From positions 70,446,118 through 70,510,117 of the forward strand of contig CM060190.1 in NCBI GenBank assembly GCA_030549335.1: a stretch of 64,000 bases of DNA, read 5' to 3'. The notes beneath the pieces are model-generated. The model saw only the letters and a program-made list of their open reading frames with translations. It did not search any database and was not told the origin of the DNA. This DNA comes from Pontederia crassipes. Its lineage: Eukaryota; Streptophyta; Magnoliopsida; Commelinales; Pontederiaceae. Both the position numbers and the translations under genes were made by a program. Positions 1 through 13,587 of this stretch are shown piece by piece. Each line of letters begins with the position of its first letter. Positions within the stretch are counted from its first letter, which is position 1.

Positions 1-647
1 ATTATTTTAAAATTAAAAATTATTATTATATTAAATAGATGCCTGAAAAACTTCCTTGAAAGAACCGATTTGCTAGAGGTTTTTCATTTCTAAACGGCTT
101 TATTGTGTTTTTTTTAAAAAAAAATCTAAGTTCTAAAGTCTCTCTTTATTATATGTCTTGTACGACGCACACGGTTGAAATTGTGTAGAAATAATATTAT
201 GATTTAAATTTGATATTTTAACATATATATATAATATTATTAGGTTATAATTGTAAGCTAATAAGTTAGGGCACCATTTATTAATAGTCGAAATTATTTG
301 AAAAAAAATTGAAACATAATATGAGTTGTTTATTAATAAAAGCAAAAAAGGGTGTCATTTTTCTTACCTTCGCTTTGCTTCATTCATGTCTAGCTTCACA
401 AACAGTAAAAAGATCAACTAAAGTGGACAGTGGAGCGCCATGATAAGGACCGAACTGTGGCCTTACAGTTAAAGACCTTAATTTAGCCAGTATTAATGAG
501 TGTATACTAAATGGTATTTAGGGTCCTTTCTCGCTGGACCTCATAAATATTCCACGTCCAACTGTTTCCTTTTAATGGGATGGCGAAAACTCACTCGGAA
601 TGTTGTCGGCGAGGGTGGGAAGGTTTTCTTGCTCTCACGCGTCTATG

Positions 648-715
648 AGTGAGTGAGAGAAAGAGTGTGTGCGTGTGTGAGAGAGAGAAGAGAGAGAGAG
701 AGAAAGAGAGAGATG
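648..715. repeat. GA-rich low-complexity tract
   Basis: An imperfect GA/GT-rich purine tract. Such tracts are common in plant leaders and promoters, but no gene can be attached to this one. Confidence 0.6.
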
Positions 716-2099
716 GCGTATGAGAATGAGCTGATTTATTATTTTAGATGTGATGAGGGACATGTCACATCAACTTGGTTTACACTGTTCCATCTACTAG
801 GTTTGTGCTTGTCATTTGTCATTTATATGTTAAGTTTTCGTCTATATATGCACGCAGGATAATTAAAGAGCAGCTTGTCGATATCTCTAGTGTTGCTTGA
901 TTGATTAGTTACAAGCTGTATATAAAACCATCAATTTAATTGATTTGGCTCAACAACCTGCAGCTTCGCCTGTTTCTAGGAAAGAAAAAGTGGTAAGTTA
1001 ACAAAGTTACCTGAAACCTTTTCCATGATTCAAAGGAGCTGCTTACGAAAGTTTCACGTGCATCAGAAAAAGGATATGTAGAACTTGCTTTACCCTTAAA
1101 ATACTCGACCTTAATTTGTGATGTAGACTTGACATGATTCCTTGCTCTTTCTATCTAACTGATTAATTAGTTATAGGCTCATTTATGTACTATACTATGC
1201 TATGTGCATGCACATATATGTATACATATTTGTGCAATTAGATATGGTATAGTCTTAAGTAATTTACTCAAAAAGATCCATGACAACACGTGCATGGACA
1301 AAAATACGTCGTTGCATGTCCATGTACACAAGAACAGCGTTGAGTCTTTTCTGTTCCAGAACAGAAGCAGCAGTGTCAACGTGGTGGTTGTAGTTATTAG
1401 GCTTTTCTATACATGTCCTATTGATCACTTTATTCAAGTTATAGTTTGTCTCCTTTTTTTCTTTCTTCTTATTTTCAGCATGTTATGTGACCCTGAGTTA
1501 TCCGCACTCGATTAATCCGATATTTGGATGTGGACGGAACAATATATACTAGTCAAATTAGTGACTTCAGAAATCTAATACAGCATGATTTTCATCGAAC
1601 CTAAAATATGGTGCTGTTAATTATTTTTGTCAACCAATTTTGATTTATTTATAATATGTATAATGTGATCATCTGCTGCAAGCTACTATATACCTGTATT
1701 ACGGGTAAATTAACTGATAGATCATAACTATTACGAAATTCAACAATGTTGCCATTCTTTGTACTGTTGATGAAACCACATCAGACCTATCAAATATCAA
1801 TGAACTTCACCTAATATTGTTAGCAAGTGAATTTGATTACAATTGGTGTTCAGATATACAGCGATCACAGTCATCATTTTCTCATTTAATGCTTACCTTC
1901 TTAGCGCATGCAATTCTATACTTATATGCAAGGATATAATCTCGATCACTATAGCAATTCTATAATTATATGCAAGTATGAACCTAGTATGTAAGAGGTA
2001 ATTCTGCTCAACGTTCAGATTCTCCAGAAGAAAAATGGAACCTGTTAGCAAGAATAGTCTTGAGGTCAATGCAACTATATAGTGTCTACTCCAGCTTAT

Positions 2100-2360
2100 A
2101 TATTTTAGTGTAATGCTTTTATCTTTTGAGTGTTGGTGACAATATTCCCGCCCCGGGCCGGGTTACTGGAGGAAGAACGAAGGTTACAGCTTTTCTGCTT
2201 GTGTGAGGGAGTGGATTTAGAAGCCGAAAGTTTGGAGCATTTGGTTTTGATTCCTATTGACCTGGTGAGACTCCTACCTGCATCTGCATATATAGAGATT
2301 GTTAATTGGATGTTTTCAGATATTTTTTATGATTCTTATCTTTCAGATTTTTGAGCGAGT
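2100..2360 (+). other. Short GC-richer open stretch of unknown meaning
   Basis: A 74-codon open frame starting with ATG at 2130 contains a GC-rich patch (CCCGCCCCGGGCCGGG) unusual for this spacer, and the deduced peptide is rich in Glu and Leu. I recognise no domain and no flanking splice partners, so it is probably not a gene. It may be a relic of inserted DNA. Confidence 0.15.
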
Positions 2361-4310
2361 AAAGTGTTGTACATATAGAAAATTATAAACATCTTCTTGA
2401 ATAGTATTGAGTAAATGGTTGTATATGCTTGTATATGGTATAAATTAATATGCTTATTCTGGAGTGAGTTGTCTCTCCCGAAGAGTACGTGTTATGTGAA
2501 TCTAATTGAGTATGGCTTCGTCTACTTTTGCCCTCTGAATCTAACTGGATTGTTGTTCTTGCGATGCTGCTTGCCATTATATATAGGTGATAGTCAATTG
2601 CTACTTTGAAATATCTGTTGTTAAAGCTTTCTGAGTTTTTAGGTTTATTTTCATTAAATGTTTCCTTTTGAATCTGTATTTTATTTCATTTCCTTTACAT
2701 TCTAGGCTTCTAACAACCTAATTTCTTGTAAGAGTTATCATGTATATCAGAAAGGATAGCCTAGTCAAAATCAATTTAATTATAATTAACTTTGAACCAA
2801 ATGAAAGGTTTTGTATATATATCTATGTGTACAACAGGAAATTGGTTGACATTGATTTCCAATCTAAGCTTAGGTTCAGATATATACTTAAATTCTATAT
2901 GCAACTGATACAGTGAATTAATTACCCATTGCTGTAGGCTGGCAATCTTGTCATGATAATTTATTACCTTTTAATACATTGAAAAGAGCCATAAATTTGG
3001 CAGTTGTAATGCAGTCATTCACTTTTATTTAATAAATAGCTAGAAGTCCTTCATATATGCATATGAGAAAAGGGATACGTGATAGAGTCATCCACTAAAT
3101 ATTTCTTGTATTTAATTACACACACCAACAATTTGTCATATTTTCTAATTAACAATCAACATATATGTAACCATAAGCTGTGTGTGTGTGTGTGTCCCAC
3201 TACTTGTTAATCACTTGCATATTATATTCATCCTAATTTTACTAAATAGCATGCATAATATATTGTGTTTTCATGTCCATTGGTACAAAAGAAGAAAAAA
3301 AAAACAAGGAAGGGTGTGTAGTGAATTCAGTACAGTAATAAGTTTGTAGCAGTGAAAGGTAAAAAAAAAAAAGAATTGCTCCTGTTGGAACCCGAAAACC
3401 AACTGCATGCATATCTTTTACATTGAACAAGAATATGTGCTGTCATTTTCTGAGATGCAAAACTTACTGCACGAGGCCCTTTGTCTTGATCACCCTCCTC
3501 GCCAACTTGAATGCTGCAGAAAAATTATGGCGAAACACGAATCAGCTGTACGCTGCTACAAATGCTAGAGACTTTTATTAATTATGCATGATGCAGTCGT
3601 AAAAGTATATATGTGAAGCCCTTTAGTATACATATACATAAGTCGAGATGCATACTTTATGGTTTCATCAGGAATAAAGAAAAGTAGCAATATGACAAAA
3701 AAAGATATATTTACTGTCTAGTTTGTGTGATATTGTTAAGTGAAGCTTAGTTATGTAATTGCACGTAGTGTTTGAACTGAATTGTGATAGAGTTGGAAGC
3801 ATTGAAGGCCAACTAAAAACCAAGAACAAGAGTGTGATTTTATGAGCTTTTCATGATTCTTTCATTCATCTGTTTATGCCAGATATTGTTTTAGTGCTGG
3901 AATGGCCTCCGAAAAGAGAGCCGCCACCTGTTCCATTCCATACAGAACCTTTGAGTGGGCGATAAATATTATATTTGGCTTTAATATTTTAGCTTGCAAT
4001 CGCGGTAGAACACATTGGAGTGTTGGATTTGTCAGAGATCCTTGCCACTTAAGTGGAAAATTATTGTAGCCACTTGGTCGATTCAGCGCATTAATATAAT
4101 GGCAAGATCTCATTTAATTTACACAATTCAGACACAGAAATGCATATACATTTCATATAACAGAAGGCAATCCTCAGGAAAGTTAATTGGTGATCCATTC
4201 TCGCCATTTCATATGATAACAACATATTGTCCAATCATAATGAACCATGTGTCATTCTTCTCATCAATGACACCTTTCTCTCGCATGCCCATGCTTCAAA
4301 CAATGCTAAA

Positions 4311-4314
<4 letters not shown>

Positions 4315-4353
<39 letters not shown>
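4315..4353. repeat. (AG)n microsatellite
   Basis: A pure GA dinucleotide run of about 39 bases, some 230 bases upstream of the WOX3 TATA box. GA repeats in plant promoters can bind BBR/BPC GAGA-binding proteins; a role here is inference. Confidence 0.9.
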
Positions 4354-4354
<1 letters not shown>

Positions 4355-4545
4355 ATTCAACTCGTCAATGAATGCCTCTTCTGAGTCCATCAGTTTGACA
4401 GAATTCCTCTTTCTTGCCCTTTATTTTTCCATGCCATTGTCTATGTGTAGTCCCCTTCTCTCCTCACATCCCTTCTGTCTCTTGTCTCTTCTCTCACCAT
4501 CTCCCCCTACACTTTTAGATCTCCACCCACATATCCGTCTTCCTC

Positions 4546-4552
4546 TATATAA
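4546..4552 (+). promoter_or_regulatory. TATA box of the WOX3 gene
   Basis: TATATAA in a pyrimidine-rich context, 89 bases before the ATG. This predicts transcription start near 4580 and a short purine-rich 5' leader (GAGAAAGAG-type) up to the ATG at 4641. Confidence 0.65.
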
Positions 4553-4640
4553 CTCCAGACCTAGAGCTAATCAGGAAGATAGAAGGATAAGCTAAAAGAC
4601 GATCGAGAAAAAGAGGAGAGAGAGAAAGAGAAAGAGAGAG

Positions 4641-6045
4641 ATGCCTCTGACTCCTTCAACAAGGTGGTGTCCAACACCAGAACAGCTAATGATACTGGAG
4701 GAGATGTATAGGAGTGGAATTAGAACACCGAGTGCCTCCCAGATACAGCAAATAACGGCACATCTCTCTCTCTACGGGAAGATAGAGGGCAAGAACGTCT
4801 TCTATTGGTTCCAAAACCACAAGGCGAGGGACCGGCAGAGGCTCCGCAAGAAGCTCGGCCGGCACCACCAGTTGCTCCAGCAGCCGGAGGCGGCTCCTGA
4901 GCCCTCTGCTCCCCCTCCTTTTTACCCCCAGATCGCATCTACTGTCCTTCATCAGGTCTCCTTTTTTTTCACGAACTTGTCATACATATGATCTGTGGGA
5001 AGATACATAGAGGGCTGTGCGTGGCCTGTGGCTAGAATTATGTTCCTTCCATTACATCAATCGGGTGCTAGGGTTAGATATATGCACTGGAATTCTTCTA
5101 CTGTTTATGTTCCTCGATCTTCTGGTCAGAATAACTTAACATTATTTTTCAAGAAAACGAGATATATAATTCATATGAAGGTTTCATATTGCACCGTTTT
5201 TTTTTCCCTCATAACTATAAGATTTTCAGTATCGTATGAATTATCTCGCTGTATCTTTTTTTTTTCCGCCTGCTCGTAGAATTATATGCACAAATGATTC
5301 GATCCTCGCATATGTCTAAGGTTTCAACGGACGTTCTGATGTTGAGATGCTAAGTGTTAATTAACAAGTTTTGGCCTTTGGTAATGCTTCAACATGAAGG
5401 AGAAAAAATTAATAATGGAACTGCATGAAGTGTAACCAGTTGTAGGGTTTCTATAATTAACTAAAATGCTTCGAATAACCGTGTACGTGCTCTTCTTGAT
5501 CCACAGTATCGAAAGTACGTAATGTCTCACCAAGTACTTCTGCTGCTATACATGAAGGATTCTCAAACTTTCCATGAAAACTACTGAAACGTACATACTT
5601 TGTTATGTCTTCGGCTGCTTTAGAACTTACTTGTTCATTCTTAATCTCTTTGCCCCTATGTTACTAAATTAACTAAGTTGGTTGTAGCTAGAAGGACACG
5701 GTAATACATATAATACTACTCGAATATGTTCTCAGGAGCATTCAATCAATTTGCTGTTTCTCCTTGTGTACATTTTAGGGTTGCTTCCAAAGGGCAACAA
5801 CTCCAGGACTGAACCTACTAGAAAAGCTGGAGGCTGCAGGGAGCCAGGAGGAACACTGTCCGGCGCCTGTCTATCCAACAGCGTTGAACCGCCACTGGAC
5901 GGCCGTGATGATGGAGGTGAGCTCGCCATTCCCGCAATGCTGCGAGCCTCCGAAGACCCTCGACCTCTTCCCTGTCAAGAGCACAGGCATTAAAGAGGAC
6001 TGTGGCTTCTCCAAGTCCTCCTCATGCTCTACGTCCACCAGTTAG
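4641..6045 (+). CDS. WOX3: WUSCHEL-related homeobox protein, WOX3/PRESSED FLOWER type
   Basis: Two exons, 4641-4955 and 5779-6045, joined in phase 0 (donor CAG|GTCTCC, acceptor TTTTAG|GGTTGC), give 193 residues, close to the usual WOX3 length of about 200. A WUS-type homeodomain fills residues 7 to about 70; [20 protein letters not shown] and [15 protein letters not shown] are hallmarks of the WOX3 branch. Exon 2 ends with the WUS box ([17 protein letters not shown]), the repressor and co-repressor contact motif, near the C-terminus. WOX3 proteins are nuclear transcriptional repressors that recruit founder cells at lateral organ margins (PRS in Arabidopsis, NARROW SHEATH in maize). The 823-base intron lies at the usual place after the homeodomain. 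The chosen ATG gives the short N-terminus typical of the branch. No frame break is seen. Family assignment is firm; the exact orthologue is inferred. Confidence 0.95.
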
Positions 6046-9004
6046 CTCTCATCTGCGACATCACTACGCAATGATGCCAGAGCCCCTGTCATGCTATATA
6101 TACGTCCGCAGTGCTATGTACTTCTGCTACTACTCTACTTTTTTCTTTTCTGTATTGCTACTGCTCCATGTACTTTAGACTTTGCTTCTTCTTTTTTCGA
6201 CATCATGCTTCTTTTTTTATCATTGGAGAAGTCACTTAGCCAGTCAGAGCTGTTTCTTGTGTACGTGCTTGCTATTTTTAGTTGTTTTTATGATGCTTTG
6301 GGCGAGTCCTTTTGCTTGAGTGCGTGCTGCATGGTTTGCTATTTCATCTGAAAAGTGGGACTACTATTAATCCTTGTCTTCAAGTATGTAGTAAGTATAC
6401 CCCTTTTATGACAAAGTTAGAAATGTCTGCATATGAACATGCAAGATCATTCCTAATTAAGAGAGGGTGCATAAATCTATATTGCTAATTAATTATATCA
6501 TGCATTATATAAGCTTACTGCTAGATGTTTGTTCATAAGCATTATGCATTAATTACTGAAATGAAAAAAAAAACACCATACTAGGCTACTCAAAGCTCTT
6601 TGAAATACAAGTGAAATTAATTGCATGCGATAAATTGCAAGAGAATGATTTCATGTCACTTTTGTTTCTGCATGCATTAGATTCATTTTGGAACATTCCG
6701 TGCAGCGTTTCTAACTGGAGTGGTAGGGGGGAGAAATTAGTAAGACATGATTGGAGAGATCCTTGCAGTGTAATATATGTCATTTAACTACCTTAACTGT
6801 AGGCCATACCGAAAAAAAAACTGTAGGCCATCACCAACAAATCATTACAAATGACAACAACGCATGCATAAAAGAATCCACAGAACAAATAACATAAAGA
6901 TGAATGGAGTAAAATGACAACTTCCATGTAACAGAATACTATTTATCCATGTATGGACATTAATATAGGACTGAAGAGAGATCCCAATTCGTTTCCAAGT
7001 ATGTATTACACTTTAAAGATATATATTCTCTAATGGCCATTTCAAAATTTCATACCAAAACTCACTCCTATTGGCAGGGACTAGTGTTACGAAAAGAGGA
7101 GGAGAGAGATCGCATAAACACAGATGAACATAAAGATTTACGAGATATTCTAAATCGGGTTACGTCAATGAGCGGCGGCAATTCTATTTGTTATGGAATA
7201 ATGATGATTACAATGATACGAAATAATTCAATCATCGTGGAGTTTATATAGACACTCATTTTTACAGACGATAGGAATTACAAATCGTATGGAACTCTGA
7301 ATTAATCTTCAAAATAATACACCTATAATGAAATAAATTAATTTTGAATTGCATACAAAATACTCATAAAAAAATTTCGCTGATAAAACACCTGACTAAG
7401 AGGGAGGATCATATAAAATTATAACTGGTTCAGATTCAAGACATTATCAACACCTAGCTAGTTATGGATATATCACATTTAGTTGCATGCGAATAAGGAG
7501 ATAACTTTTTCCTTAATTTGATGATTGCATAACGGATATAAAGTTAAGTTAGACTGCCCTACTAGGTGTTACAAAAACGTTTGGAGGAATTATGAGATTT
7601 CTCATTTCTGAATCCTTCTCGGTGTTAAGGGTGCAACCTGCTAAATAGAGTGAAAAAATATATTGTGCTCATATTTAATTAATTAGAATTATCATACTTC
7701 ATGAACGAAGCAGTTGTAAAACATGCATTAAATTTAGATTATCGATAACTAAATTTGTAGACGTATAAGAATTGAGAATATATAATTAGTCAAGTGAGAA
7801 ATTTCTTGCTGCCAAATTTTCTGCAATTATTAAAGGTCGTCACTATAAGAAAAAACTCGTGTACGAAATACGACATAAATTGTTCTTCCCTTTTGTTTTA
7901 TTATAGCTAAATTTGTGACAACAAATATCATTGGAAACTATCACTTTCATAATCTCTACAAAGATAAAATTAGTTAGTAATTAGTTATTATCTTATCATT
8001 AAAAATAAATCTTGAATTACATAAACTATATTTGCGATGATTTTACATAATATATTTAAACTGTTATATTTATGGCAATATTTATTATTAGACCAACCAT
8101 TCAAACTATGCATGTCCGGTAATAGCGAATCAGTGTACATTGGTTATTCGTTGATCAAGTAAATTCTTATACGTTAAATATGGCCTTAGTTCATTAATAA
8201 TAAAATTGCTAATAAAAAGTAATTAAATATCAACAAACAGTAGTAACCATCGAATATATAATGTAATGCACTTCCAAAACCATGGAATGTTGGAACATTT
8301 TTCACTAAAGATTTAGATTGTTAATGATTAAATTTCTTTTACTTAAGTATGTCATTGATCTAGATCGTCTATGATCGAATGGATAATCATGAATCATTTA
8401 ACAAACTTATCTACAAATTAAACTCTATATTTGCGCTACTAGAAAATCGTAAATTTTTAACCGACAATTTTTTACCAATAAAAATTCTTCACAATTTTCG
8501 ACGAAAATGTCCATCGCTAGTACAAACGGCCAAATCCATTGGAACTATTGATGAACTAGTTCGAACATATCGACGGTCTGATGGAATGAACCGTTGGTAA
8601 TTAAATAAATCATAAAATAATATATAATAAAATATATAATATATTTAATATTTTATTATTATTTTTCAATGGTCCCGTCCAATGAAAATATTGACAGATT
8701 GGACTGTCAATAATTAAATCAATTATATATTATTTTAAATAATTTTAGTTATCTGATTTTTTTCAATGTATCATATATTATTGTTTTACGGTTTTATCTT
8801 ATTTAACAAACTTTGTAGATTAAATAAATCATGCCATGACAATATTACTATTATAATTTTTAAATATTTTTTTAAAATTTTGTGGAGTTGCCACGTGGCT
8901 CTCCACTATTTACCTTATATATATATATATATATAGATTATAAAATAATATATTATTAATATTTTTCAATAGTACTTATGTTGGACTAGATCTCGAAAAC
9001 TTAA
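6046..9004. other. WOX3 3' region and AT-rich spacer; no gene seen
   Basis: The first 300 bases are probably the WOX3 3' untranslated region. The rest is AT-rich, with short unsupported open frames. Around 8440-8600 there are CGACGG/CCGTTGG-like words, similar to the subterminal repeats of the CACTA-like element at 10268-11430, so this may be a decayed relative. Confidence 0.4.
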
Positions 9005-9245
9005 AAATCCCGCCAAACTTTTCTACCTATTTTTTTCGCCTCTCTCTTTCTTCTCTCTTTATTTTTTTCTCTTCCTCTCACCCCCTCTTTCCCTCTCTCA
9101 CTCTCTCCATGTCTCCCACTCTCACTCGACTCTGGTGACCCGAACTTCGACGATGGCTGCCTTGACACCCCTCTTTCTCTCCCTCCCTCTCTCTTTCTAC
9201 TCTGATTGCCCTCTCCCTGCTTCCCTCTCTCTCTCTCGACAGACG
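9005..9245. repeat. Pyrimidine-rich low-complexity tract
   Basis: About 240 bases of CT-rich sequence (TCTCTC, CCCTCT) with strong strand asymmetry, just before the solo LTR. The arginine- and glutamate-rich open frame on the other strand is a composition artefact. Confidence 0.7.
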
Positions 9246-10267
9246 ATTGAATTGACGTCTGAATCTGGGGCCGTGGGAGGCCAATTTTTTTAAAATATTT
9301 TGGTATATGCCATGGAAGGAAATTTCCTTATAATTTTGTTAAATTGAAATTAATATATTAATTGTATATTTATATGTTGTGATTATGTGATATGTTATAT
9401 AGTATTTGGTTGATTAGAAAAAAAAGGCATGGTTCACTTATAAGATGGTATGGATAAAAACATTTACTAATCCGAAAACTTATTGTAAAGTTACCATGCA
9501 CGTTTTTAACTGTACTTACACTTGATTAATTTGGTTTGAAAAGAGAGCATCTCAACGGCAAATATTTATTGGGTTTACTTTTGTATTTCAATATGGGGCA
9601 AAAATTGCTATCATCTGAGTTAATATTTGTGGAAGTAAGATATGATAATTTTTTAAGATTAATATTTAAGCTTCATATGTAACACACCCAAAAATTTCGT
9701 AAAATTTAAAACTTTTTAAATAGCTAACGTTGGAATTTCGGATGCCCGAAATCTAAGTAGGAGGCTGATTCGATCGGTGACTTCAACCGACATATTGAAA
9801 CACTTTCGGACGTTTGGAAGTGTAACCGACAGAAAACTGTCGGAAGCGCAACTTCTGTTTTCTCATTCATTTCACTACCTTAATGGTTGGATCTCGTAAC
9901 CTCCTCCACCATGATGAAGGGGTCCCCAAGGATTACGAAACCGCCATTTAAAAGCTCACTCTCTCCAATCATCTTTTTCTTCTTCCATCGTCTCGTCTTC
10001 TTCACTTTCTCTTCTTTCTTTGTCTGTGCTCTCTTCTCGGTCTTGGCCATAAGACAATGACACGACTCCAGTAGTCCTTCAAGCGCGGACGACGCAGGGG
10101 GACGAAGGGGTAGGAACTAGAGCTTGATCTGACGAGGAAAGAACTAGACGACTTCGAAAAAGGTATCTTCGGGATCTTGGTCATAGAATTTTTCTTGAAG
10201 AATTTTGCATGCTTTTAAAGACTTAAGAGACTTAAAATCCATGTTAGACGAGGGTAGAAATCATGCC

Positions 10268-11430
10268 CACTACAAGAAATATGGCAATTACAGACGGTCG
10301 AAACTGTCTGAAATGATATTTCAGACGATTTTTTCGACGGATTCGATTCGTCCGAAAATTGGTCGTCGCAAATCAATTTCTGACGATTGAAATTGATCCG
10401 GCCGCCAGCGGCTGGATTCGGCCGCCAGCGGCGAGATCTGGCCGCCTAACGGTCCGGGCCGGAGAGAGAGAGATGCCGGCGGGAGAGGGCCGCCGGAGGG
10501 AGAGGGTCGCCGTCGGTCGAGAGACGCCGGTCAGAGGCTCACCGGCCGGGAGAGGGAGAGAGAGGAGAAGAGAGGAGGATATATATATATATATATATAT
10601 ATATAGGTGGAAAATGAAAAAAAATGGTAAACGAAAAAAGAAAGCGGGAAAATGAAAAAAATGGGATAACAAAATTGTAATTACCGACGGCTCTGACCGT
10701 CGGAAAAGTAAATATTAATTATTTTTAAAGTTACCGACGATTGTGACCGTCAAAAATTATTTAACTATAAAAATAAAATAATATATTTATTTATATATAA
10801 TATTTATTTTATATTTTAGCGACGGTTTGAACAGTCGCTAATTATTACCGACGGTCGAAATCGTCGAAAATTACGACGGTTTGGACTGTCGCTAGTTATA
10901 TTAATAAAATACTCCTCATATTATATTATTATACATTTACCGACGGTTACGACCGTCGAAAATTACGACAGATTTTGCGATGGATGGATATCCGTCGGAA
11001 ATATCGACGTTTCTAATCGTTAAAAAATAAAATAATAATATAATAAATTATATAATTTATTATTTTAATTTTTTATAGTTGCGACTGTCAAAAAATCCGT
11101 CGAAAATTGCGACGGATGAATATCCATCGAAAATATCGACGTTCCTAATCGTCAAAAAATAAAATAATAATATAATAAATTACATAATTTATTATTTTCA
11201 TTTCTGACGGTCGTAACAGTCGAAAAATCCGTCGAAAATTGCGACGGATGGATATCCGTAAAAAATATTGACGTTCCTAATCGTCGAAAAATAAAATAAT
11301 AATATAATAAATTACATAATTTATTATTTTCATTTCTGACGATTGTAACTGTCGAAAAATCCGTCGCAAATCGCGATGGATTTCTATCCGTCGAAAATTG
11401 CTCGTCGAAAAATGGCAATTTTTCTGTACA
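10268..11430. mobile_element. CACTA-like non-autonomous element nested in the solo LTR
   Basis: The left end is CACTACAAGAAATATGGCAATT, the classic CACTA start. The right end, in reverse complement, reads TGTACAGAAAAATTGCCATT, a degenerate match. The interior is packed with short inverted words of the type ACCGACGGT...GACCGTCG, as in the subterminal repeats that bind En/Spm-type TNPA proteins. It also holds a GC-rich GGCCGCC block at 10390-10570 and a TA run at 10579-10606. No transposase is visible. A clear 3-base target duplication was not found, so the right boundary is approximate. Confidence 0.6.
11001..11396. repeat. Three 132-base tandem repeats made of hairpin words
   Basis: Three direct copies start at 11001, 11133 and 11265, exactly 132 bases apart, each opening with ATAT(C/T)GACGTT(T/C)CTAATCGT and holding a GACGG/CCGTC inverted pair around an AT-rich spacer. 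They lie in the right part of the CACTA-like element. Confidence 0.8.
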
Positions 11431-13587
11431 ATCAACCTTTTGTTCTATTCTTGAAGTTAGTATGCTGCGACATGTTTATACTTGATTATATATTATCAAA
11501 CTACTTATTTATGTTTAGAGATTAGGAGATGGATTCTTTCAAAGTCATAGATCTGTTTGAAAAGATTTTGAAGAGTACTTTGTGAATCTGACTTGTAACG
11601 ATTCTTAAACGGCATTCGGATTGTTAAGTAAATGTACACATATTGTATAAGATGAACCAAACATTGCATATAGTGGAAACGACTTATACATTATGAAATG
11701 CTTGTAGACCTTGCCATGTGTTAGTAACGATATTGGATAGTGTTGGATCTTACTTTGTATTGAAAATTGATTGAAAGCGTAAGGATTCTGCGATGACTTG
11801 TGGCTCTGTCGAACTGAAGCGGACGATCGAAACCCTTTCGGATATCCGATTCAACTCAACAAAGTATAACGACATGTCATACTGGATGTTCGAAACTCGA
11901 TCAAAAGTTCGATATGGACTAGAACGGAAGTTTGAAACTCTTTCGAACAATCGAACTAGAAAAATATGGAGTTTCGAAAATGATGACAATAATCATCAGG
12001 CGACCAATCTGGATTATCACGTCGAAAGAAGTTTCGACGATCGACGGGAAACCATCTCTCATCGATTGAGGAAGACGACATTGTTCCAGCAGATGACCGC
12101 TCCAGTTTCACCCGATCGAAACTCTCAATCGAAAGTCCAAGAGACTCCTCATGTGATAATTGATGACTGAATCTCTCTCGGTCGATCGATTATATATAGC
12201 CTTGGAACGATGAACGAATTAACTCAAAACGGACGACCACAACCTTTTCGATCGACCGATGAATGTAGACAAAATGGGTGTCCACTCCCTTTTCGAACAA
12301 TCGCTGAATGAACCTCCACCAGACGATCGCTCGACTTTCAGGGCGTTCGATCTGTGAACAAAATATGACCTTTATTAAAACCACTTGATTTGATAAGTTG
12401 CTGTCCACATGATTGATTACCGATCGTTATGAATTGAAAGATGATCCAGAGCCACTTTGTCTCCCTATAGCCTTGATCGATCCACGTAATTGAAAGAAAG
12501 GCTCACGGATTATAAGATAAAAAGGAGGATTATCATTTGCCTATCTAAATGAGAGTTCTTCTCTAGAGATGTTTTCATCTTGCGTGAGATCATCTTGTCC
12601 GACGAGACTGGCCGTAGCACTGAACCTCCACTGACCCACCATGGTATAGATAACTAGTCACTTGTATATTTGCAATGGTATTTCCTAAAAATGGAGAGCT
12701 CTTCCAACTCATGGATAAAATGAAAGAATATGAATGGGCAAAGATGAAAGAAAGGACTTTGTCCTTATGAACATGAATATTAATATGAAAAAGAAATGAA
12801 ATGAAAATGCATAGAACTATGACTATGATCTCCTTATTGATTTCTTCATGATGACTCTCTCTCATATTTGATTTATTTACTTGTTTCGTACTTATTCTAA
12901 ACGAAACTTATCTATGATATATACGAACTCACATTTAGCGTTATGCTAACGATTAATCTTGCTTCCTTATGTGATCCTCATAGGTAAGTGATATGGATGC
13001 GAGCTTGATTGATGTGTGTACGATGATTACAGCTTGATGTCATGTGCACATGGTTACTTTAAAGTCTAAATTGAGTATTTTTTCTCTTTTATTCATCAAT
13101 TGTATTTGCACTATTATGAGACCTATCGAGTTGTATATGGCATGAACTTTATATGTCTTATGTTGAGACATTATAATGTACTCTTATATTACATTCTAGC
13201 TTCCGTATTTTCTTATTTTAAATGTTGTAATATTTTAGTTTTAAATCTTCCTCTCACGCATAATTATTTACTATCCGGGTCAATAAAAGAATAAGTAACG
13301 ATCGAAAAGATATTTCGTCACATGACGGGATCAAATTTCAAAATATTACATCATATGCACACAAAAATAACAAGCTACAATTGTCAAAAGTAGATTTTGC
13401 AAACCCCTAAATATAGGAAGAAAGGGGATAGCACTACGCAAGTTACCTAGTATTACATGTAATTATAGTAAAAAGTATATTTTCATTTCATAGTAATCAC
13501 TCAGGATTTTGAAAACGCGGGTACAAAGCAAAATTGTCTTGTAAATCCTTTTTGCCTTTGAATAGTGTTATCCAAATAAGAATTAAT

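Larger units (their letters stand above)
1..4540. other. Long spacer upstream of WOX3; no gene recognised
   Basis: I see no coding exon chain, RNA gene or transposon with both ends in this 4.5-kb AT-rich stretch. Open frames here are short and unlike any family I recognise. The part next to the WOX3 start probably holds its promoter and enhancers, which is inference from position only. Confidence 0.5.
9678..13350. mobile_element. Solo LTR of a gypsy-like retrotransposon, interrupted by a CACTA-like element
   Basis: The block starts TGTAACACACCC and ends AAATATTACA, so it has TG...CA termini. It is flanked on both sides by the same 5-base duplication TCATA (9673-9677 and 13351-13355). No primer binding site, polypurine tract or polyprotein lies inside, so it is a solo LTR left by recombination between two LTRs. 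Subtracting the inserted element leaves about 2.5 kb, long for an LTR. It is rich in palindromic words built on TCGA and GATCGA, for example near 11820-12260. The TGTAACAC start is common in Ty3/gypsy LTRs; the superfamily is inferred. Confidence 0.72.

Noticed and set aside
11793..12170. 125-codon plus-strand frame
   Set aside because: Lies inside the solo LTR; its repetitive Phe-Glu-Thr/Arg content follows the TCGA-rich palindromes.
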